Shown here: piece by piece, positions 56,382 through 64,000 of the stretch | How positions within the stretch are numbered: position 1 is the stretch's first letter | How the letters are laid out: every line of letters starts with the position of its first letter | Assembly (NCBI GenBank): GCA_030148725.1 | Contig: JASBSU010000043.1 | Coordinates: forward strand, 1 to 64,000 | Length of the DNA: 64,000 bases | Origin: Hyphomicrobium sp. | Lineage (GTDB): Bacteria > Pseudomonadota > Alphaproteobacteria > Rhizobiales > Hyphomicrobiaceae | Direction of reading: 5' to 3' | The notes under the pieces: generated by a model | The model's input: only the letters and a program-made list of their open reading frames with translations | Told to the model about the DNA's origin: nothing | Databases searched by the model: none | Made by a program: the position numbers and the translations under genes

Positions 56382-56451
56382 AAAAAAGGGCCGTCCGGGT
56401 CTCGAACGGCCCAAGTCTAGGGAGGAAACGCCCAAGGAGGGCTACAACACC
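56382..56451 (-). ncRNA. suhB/MmgR-like trans-acting sRNA, copy A
   Basis: On the minus strand a 5' hairpin (GCCC-TCCTT-GGGC, 56430-56442) is followed by a single-stranded GTTTCCTCCCTAGACTT and a terminator hairpin GGGCCGT...ACGGCCC (56388-56412) with six T. The TTTCCTCCC element is complementary to Shine-Dalgarno sequences. A 34-base block (56402-56435) is identical in copy B. The layout and the gene nearby (an inositol-monophosphatase-type gene) match the suhB RNA family, which includes MmgR of Sinorhizobium, a regulator of polyhydroxybutyrate granules. The 5' end is estimated. Confidence 0.82.
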
Positions 56452-56575
56452 GGAGCCGAGCTCACGATGTCGCACTGCAAAAGCTACGGGTGCGTCGCAG
56501 CAAAATCAAATGCGTTTTTTGCAGGGCTGCTCTGTCGAAATGAGAGGCTATGCGTTCCCTAGGGGTCCAGACATG

Positions 56576-56643
56576 AAAAAAGGCCGTCCGGAGGTCGAAC
56601 GGCCCAAGTCTAGGGAGGAAACGCCCAAGTGGGCTGCGATGAC
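56576..56643 (-). ncRNA. suhB/MmgR-like trans-acting sRNA, copy B
   Basis: Same architecture as copy A: 5' hairpin GCCC-ACTT-GGGC (56623-56634), single-stranded TTTCCTCCC element, terminator GGCCGT...ACGGCC (56582-56604) with six T. The terminator loops differ between copies (GACCTCC against GAGACCC) while the stems agree. It lies 125 bases upstream of copy A on the same strand. Promoter not placed. Confidence 0.82.
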
Positions 56644-56872
56644 GTGGAGCGACCAGCATCAGCGCGCAAACCAGATATGATCCTGTTCGACGAGCGCGGC
56701 AACCCGAGGCGGACCATCTGGGCTATCATTGCGGGTATGATGTCGCGAGCTGGCAACACTTATTGATTGTCTGCCACATTTGTGAAAGATGCGCACTGCA
56801 ACGTGCAGATAAATCGCCTTTAAACACGGCACTTCTACTCTCAGTAAACCTAATCGGAGCCGGCGCAATACT

Positions 56873-57679
56873 GTGGCAAATCAGACTCAGGCCGAGCTGC
56901 AAGAGCTCGTAGATTTCGCCCACACGCTCGCCGATGCCTCGGGCGACGCCATCCGACCCTTCTTCCGCGTCCCGATCGGTGTGGCCAACAAAGCTGGCGC
57001 TGGAGACTTCGATCCCGTCACGGCCGCCGACGAAGCCGGCGAGCACGCCATCGCCGCCGCGGTGACGGCCCGCTACCCCGCCCACGGGTTTGTCGGTGAG
57101 GAGCACGGCTCTCGGCAGGCCGACGCCAAGCTGCGTTGGGTTGTAGACCCCATCGACGGCACCCGTGCCTTCATCATGGGATCGCCCATGTGGGGGACCC
57201 TGATCGGCCTGCTCGAGGACGGCGCGCCAATTCTCGGCCTGATGGACCAGCCATTCACCCGCGAGCGCTTCTGGTCGGGCCCCGACGGCGCCTATATGCG
57301 CACCGCATCGACCGGGCCGTCCCCCATCAAGACCAGGGCGTGCGCGTCGCTTTCCGACGCCGTTCTCTCGACCACCCACCCCGACCTCTTCGGATCGGAC
57401 GGCGAGACCGAAGCTTTCGGCCGCCTCAAATCGCAGGCGCGCATGACCCGATACGGCGGGGACTGCTACGCCTACTGCCTCCTGGCGGCAGGCTTCGTCG
57501 ACCTGATCGTTGAATCGAACCTCAAGACCTACGACATCGTCGCGCTGATCCCGATCATCGAGAAAGCCGGCGGCCGCGTCACCACCTGGGAAGGCAAGCC
57601 GGCCACCGAGGGTGGACGCATCGTGGCGTCAGGCGATCCACGCATCCATGAAAAGGCGCTGGCGGTTCTCGCCGGCTGA
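56873..57679 (+). CDS. hisN: Inositol-monophosphatase family histidinol-phosphatase
   Basis: A 268-residue metal-dependent phosphatase. The three metal-site motifs are GEEHG (FVGEEHGSRQ), DPIDGTRAFIMG and the late GGDCYAYCLLAAGFVDLIVESNLKTYDIVALIPIIEKAGG. GGDCYAY with LKTYD fits the HisN branch (histidinol phosphate to histidinol) better than SuhB. The GTG start at 56873 has GGAG 13 bases before it, rather far. The divergent sRNA genes upstream match the setting that gave suhB RNA its name. Confidence 0.88.
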   Translation: MANQTQAELQELVDFAHTLADASGDAIRPFFRVPIGVANKAGAGDFDPVTAADEAGEHAIAAAVTARYPAHGFVGEEHGSRQADAKLRWVVDPIDGTRAFIMGSPMWGTLIGLLEDGAPILGLMDQPFTRERFWSGPDGAYMRTASTGPSPIKTRACASLSDAVLSTTHPDLFGSDGETEAFGRLKSQARMTRYGGDCYAYCLLAAGFVDLIVESNLKTYDIVALIPIIEKAGGRVTTWEGKPATEGGRIVASGDPRIHEKALAVLAG

Positions 57680-57714
57680 GGTGTCGCGCTACGTGCCCCC
57701 GGGTCGCCTCCCGC

Positions 57715-58674
57715 TCAGGCGACCTTCATCTCCACCCCGAGATAGGCATCGAACGCCGCCCAGAAGCGCGTCCTGACGGCATCGTTCTCCTGCAGGATCT
57801 CGTGCCGCGAGCCCGGCATCAGGATGCACGAGGACACCTTCGCGCGGACCGCGAAATCCTCCACGGCGCGCGTCGAGACCACGCTATCGCTGCCCGCCGC
57901 GAACATCAGCAGCGGAATATTGATGCGGCTCGGAAAATCCGCAGCGCTCAGCGCGCGGCATGAACGCAAGGCGCTCCGCAGCCAGCCGATGGTCGGCGAT
58001 CCGATCCCCAGTGAGGGTTCCAGTTCCAACACCGAGCGCGTCCGCTGCCAGCGCTCCTGATCGGACGTCAACGCGTTGCCTTCGAATTTGCGCAACGCAT
58101 AGAGGTCGTCCGAACCGCCGAGAACATAGGACGTCGACATCCCGAGCAGCGAGGCGACCTCGCAATAGATCCGTGCCCGCGCTGACGTCGAACCGAGGCT
58201 TTCCTCTGCGATCGCAATCATCGGCGCCGTCAGCACCAGACGCTCGAACCACAGTCCCGGCATCGTCGCGTTGCGCAGCAGGATGTTGCCGCCCATCGAA
58301 TGCCCAAGCCCGATGAAGGGCGGCGGACAGTCCGGCAGCACGATGTCCTTCATGAAGCGGATCATGTCGCGGTCGTATTCCCAGAACCCGCGCACGTGCC
58401 CTTTGCGCGGGTTTGGCAACATGCGTTGCGAGCCGCCCTGGCCGCGCCAGTCCATGGTCGCGACAGCAAAACCGCGTCGACGCAGATCCGCGATGACCTC
58501 GAAATACTTCTCGATGAACTCGCCGCGACCTGGCAGCAGGCATACGGTCCCGCGCCGCGGCATGCGCGTGGCATCCCAGCGCGCAAAACGCAGCTCCGCC
58601 CCGTCATATCCCTGGAAGGACCCGACGGTTCCCCCGCTCGGAACCGGATTCTTAGCGAGCGCCACCAGCTTCAT
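57715..58674 (-). CDS. Alpha/beta-hydrolase, lysophospholipase-like
   Basis: A 319-residue hydrolase of the PldB/monoacylglycerol lipase group. GRGEFIEKYFEVIADLRRRGFAVATMDWRGQGGSQR and the nucleophile elbow GLGHSMGGNI are characteristic; Asp in AAGSDSVVST and His in PGSRHEILQE complete the triad. ATG at 58674 has GGAGGTG 4-5 bases upstream and replaces the longer frame from 58731. No signal peptide. Convergent with hisN. Confidence 0.87.
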   Translation of the reverse strand: MKLVALAKNPVPSGGTVGSFQGYDGAELRFARWDATRMPRRGTVCLLPGRGEFIEKYFEVIADLRRRGFAVATMDWRGQGGSQRMLPNPRKGHVRGFWEYDRDMIRFMKDIVLPDCPPPFIGLGHSMGGNILLRNATMPGLWFERLVLTAPMIAIAEESLGSTSARARIYCEVASLLGMSTSYVLGGSDDLYALRKFEGNALTSDQERWQRTRSVLELEPSLGIGSPTIGWLRSALRSCRALSAADFPSRINIPLLMFAAGSDSVVSTRAVEDFAVRAKVSSCILMPGSRHEILQENDAVRTRFWAAFDAYLGVEMKVA

Positions 58675-58785
58675 CGCACCTCCAGATGCCCGGCCGACTC
58701 TTCGCCGCATCATACAGACGGCGAAGAGCAACCACCATGCTGGCGCTTTGTCGGTGCGGCCCGGTTAACGTTCGCAGCCGAGAAC

Positions 58786-59226
58786 TTAGTATGGCGCCCA
58801 GTGGCGGCGCGGCGGACCGTACGCGTATGGCCCCCAGCGACGCGGCTCCAGCGGCCGTGCATCGACGATCTGTCCCGAGCAGCGGTCGATGGTGAGATCG
58901 AACAAGCGCCCGCGTCCGCGGCGCGCCTTCACGAGCACCACGTCCTCGCGCGGCTCGAGCGCGTGGAAGTCATACCATCCCGCTTCGCGCAGTCGGTCGC
59001 GTGCCTCCTCGCGAGGGATGCAGCCGCGCTCGGCGTGTCGTGCCGGATAGGGCGGCTCGAAATCCTCCGGAACGTCCGCGTAGCGGTCGCGCGGCGGAGG
59101 TGGAGGACCTTCGCCATAGGTATCGTAGGGCGGTTCGTAGAGATCGGCCGCCGAAGCCGGAGCGACGGCAAAGGCCAAAGACACGGCAAGCGCAGAAGCC
59201 GCGGCGAGACGGGCGTACGCTGACAT
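58786..59226 (-). CDS. Exported PepSY-like small protein
   Basis: A 146-residue exported protein with signal peptide (MSAYARLAAASALAVSLAFAVAPASA), a Pro/Tyr-rich stretch (DLYEPPYDTYGEGPPPPPRDRY) and a C-terminal domain (GCIPREEARDRLREAGWYDFHALEPREDVVLVKARRGRGRLFDLTIDRCSGQIVDARPL) of PepSY-like form with two Cys. GGAG lies about 10 bases upstream. Function unknown. Confidence 0.78.
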   Translation of the reverse strand: MSAYARLAAASALAVSLAFAVAPASAADLYEPPYDTYGEGPPPPPRDRYADVPEDFEPPYPARHAERGCIPREEARDRLREAGWYDFHALEPREDVVLVKARRGRGRLFDLTIDRCSGQIVDARPLEPRRWGPYAYGPPRRHWAPY

Positions 59227-59423
59227 GCATAAAACTCCATTGAGCTAGAAGGGGTTGCAGGCCGCTTCAATGCCGCGCGAAGGTGAGCCTCGCCACATGA
59301 ACCGGAGCTGAAGGCCCTCCGGTTTTTCGTTGCATAGGGGCAACTTGGCGATCGCAATCCAATCGATCGAAAGGCCGGCGCCCACCGCTTGAACGGCCTC
59401 GCGACCCTCCTATCTACAGACTG

Positions 59424-59510
59424 TGCGCATGCCCTTCGGGGGTGCGCCGATGACGAGCCGCCTGGCCATCACGGCAGGCGACCTGCATGTCGCTCAACTC
59501 TTGGAGGATA
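59424..59510 (+). promoter_or_regulatory. ROSE-type RNA thermometer before hsp20
   Basis: The leader has consecutive hairpins (GCGCATGCCC/GGGGTGCGC at 59424-59446; CGCCTG/CAGGCG at about 59459-59479; GCGAC/GTCGC at about 59478-59493), then TCGCTCAACTCTTGGAGGAT. The pair TCGCT ... TTGGAGGAT around the ribosome site is the conserved core of ROSE elements, which block translation of small heat-shock genes of Hyphomicrobiales at low temperature. Confidence 0.6.
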
Positions 59511-59514
59511 TGTC

Positions 59515-59958
59515 ATGCGACAGTTTGATTTTGCCCCGCTCTATCGTTCCACGGTCGGCTTCGATCGCCTCGCTCAGCTGCTCGATTCCGTCGGCGGCTT
59601 CGATAGCGACGGTTACCCGCCCTATAACATCGAGCGCCTCGGCGATAACGAGTACCGCATCACCATGGCGGTCGCCGGCTTCGACAAGGACGAGTTCAAG
59701 ATCGAGGTCAAGGAGCAGTCTCTCGTCGTCTCTGGCCAGAAGCGGCCCGACGACAAGGAGCGCGTTTTCCTGCACCGTGGCATCGCCGCCCGCGCGTTCG
59801 AGCGCCGCTTCCAGCTTGCAGACCACGTCGAGGTCCTGGGCGCCGACTTCAAGGACGGCCTCCTGCACATCGACCTCGTTCGAAACCTGCCGGAGCGTAT
59901 GAAGCCACGGACGATCTCGATCGGCGTAGGCCCGAAGCAGATCGAAACCACCGCCTAA
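59515..59958 (+). CDS. Small heat-shock protein Hsp20 (IbpA-like)
   Basis: A 147-residue alpha-crystallin-type chaperone holding unfolded proteins under stress. The domain (about 38-130) runs from YNIERLGDNEYRITMAVAGFDKDEFKIEVKEQSLVVSGQK to RGIAARAFERRFQLADHVEVLGADFKDGLLHIDLVRNLPE; N-terminus MRQFDFAPLYRSTVGFDRLAQLLD is that of alphaproteobacterial class A sHsps. GGAGGA lies 6 bases upstream and forms part of the thermometer. A terminator follows. Confidence 0.95.
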   Translation: MRQFDFAPLYRSTVGFDRLAQLLDSVGGFDSDGYPPYNIERLGDNEYRITMAVAGFDKDEFKIEVKEQSLVVSGQKRPDDKERVFLHRGIAARAFERRFQLADHVEVLGADFKDGLLHIDLVRNLPERMKPRTISIGVGPKQIETTA

Positions 59959-59988
59959 ACGCCCGCATTTTCGGCTAACTCCCAGATG

Positions 59989-60023
59989 AGGCGGCTGCCC
60001 GGCACAGGCGGCCGCCTTTTCTT
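59989..60023 (+). terminator. Terminator of hsp20
   Basis: AGGCGGC (59989-59995) pairs with GCCGCCT (60011-60017) followed by TTTTCTT, 30 bases after the stop. Confidence 0.8.
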
Positions 60024-60393
60024 GCCTCGTAACCCGCCCGTCGGGCCGCGGTGCTGCTTGTATACCCAGCAGAAATCTGCGAAGCTCAGTGAAAGGTCAG
60101 TAGTCCTGTCCTTTATGGTTTGCCGCGGTAGCTGCCTGGCGGGGCACTGCCGTTGTCGCCGTAGGGGGACAGGAGCGAGCGAGGTGTTCAAGTTTGTGCG
60201 TCACGGGGCGCCTGCCAGCAAAGCTGGATAGGTTCCGTTGCGGCACCAGGGCAGCAGCTGCCCTTAATACCGTTCCGCTTCGTCCTGACATTCTTGACTA
60301 ACGCCGCTCGAGGTCGATCAATCGATCTTTCGCGGCGTCCCGACCCGTCCGCCAGACCAGTGAACACTGCAGCGCCCGCACCGAGGTCGCAGT
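60024..60393. other. Leader/promoter region of gltB
   Basis: About 370 bases without a gene. It contains a hairpin AGGGCAG/CTGCCCT (60248-60264) and a TTGACT hexamer at 60294-60299 whose 17-base-spaced partner ATCAAT is a poor -10 box. No T-box, riboswitch or leader peptide was recognised. Confidence 0.45.

Positions 60394-64000
<3,607 letters not shown>

Larger units (their letters stand above)
56182..56872. other. Intergenic region carrying two sRNA genes
   Basis: About 690 bases without a protein gene between the amidohydrolase and hisN. The two sRNA genes are listed separately. The remainder shows no other hairpin of note; 56182-56380 and 56452-56575 are plain. Confidence 0.6.

Overview
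The window is 64 kb of GC-rich chromosome with the gene content and codon bias of an alphaproteobacterium of the Hyphomicrobiales (Rhizobiales). Three independent clues point to a methylotroph of the Hyphomicrobium type: a lanmodulin gene (lanM, lanthanide-binding EF-hand protein), a stand-alone pqqA (precursor peptide of the cofactor PQQ used by methanol dehydrogenases), and lineage-typical regulators (CpdR, TrcR/DUF1013, GapR/DUF2312, tandem suhB/MmgR-like sRNAs, a ROSE-type thermometer before an Hsp20 gene). No phage, integrase, transposase, CRISPR array or defence island is visible; this is mostly core chromosome with short accessory genes between housekeeping operons.

Layout. 0-8 kb: tRNA-Ala, lanM with its own terminator and a dyad-rich upstream region, oxyR, a peptidoglycan pair (YcbK-like DUF882 peptidase and YcbB-like L,D-transpeptidase), and a GAF-PAS HWE histidine kinase. 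8-16 kb: a sigma-54 response regulator, oligoendopeptidase F, the potassium transporter kup, an ABC1/UbiB-family kinase and an outer-membrane barrel. 16-21 kb: a small cytochrome c, a secreted beta-propeller protein with a Cys-rich tail, a GAF-GGDEF diguanylate cyclase and a DUF4010 membrane protein. 21-31 kb: an aa3-oxidase subunit IV-like peptide, the pntA-pntAB-pntB transhydrogenase operon, an exported HAD-fold protein, a ThiS/MoaD-like protein paired with a BNR-repeat protein, a secreted trypsin-like protein, CsbD, alanine dehydrogenase and a serine hydrolase.

31-45 kb: rpsU, purEK, an MHS-type MFS transporter, two YdcH-like small proteins, an acyl-CoA synthetase, the TrcR regulator, a MaoC hydratase, ribF, ileS-lspA, a lipoprotein and pqqA. 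45-54 kb: small exported or membrane proteins, a bactofilin, GapR, a two-gene operon of an N-formylglutamate amidohydrolase-like protein and DUF1244, DUF1036-pyruvate kinase, a TauE-like transporter, a TPR protein and rpmJ. 54-64 kb: tRNA-Val, cpdR, a second N-formylglutamate amidohydrolase, two tandem suhB/MmgR-like sRNA genes divergent from a histidinol-phosphatase-type gene, a lysophospholipase-like hydrolase, Hsp20 and the first 1202 codons of gltB, which runs off the window.

The best candidate for something undescribed is a 97-100 bp intergenic element present three times (two in tandem after trcR, one at the stop codon of the DUF1244 gene). Each copy holds three consecutive hairpins whose stems are kept by paired base changes while their sequence differs between copies, which suggests selection on structure. 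Second-tier points are the monocistronic pqqA behind a strong leader hairpin, the ATTCCC dyads upstream of lanM, and the ThiS/MoaD-BNR gene pair. Start sites were re-chosen from Shine-Dalgarno spacing and family N-termini where the longest open frame looked too long.
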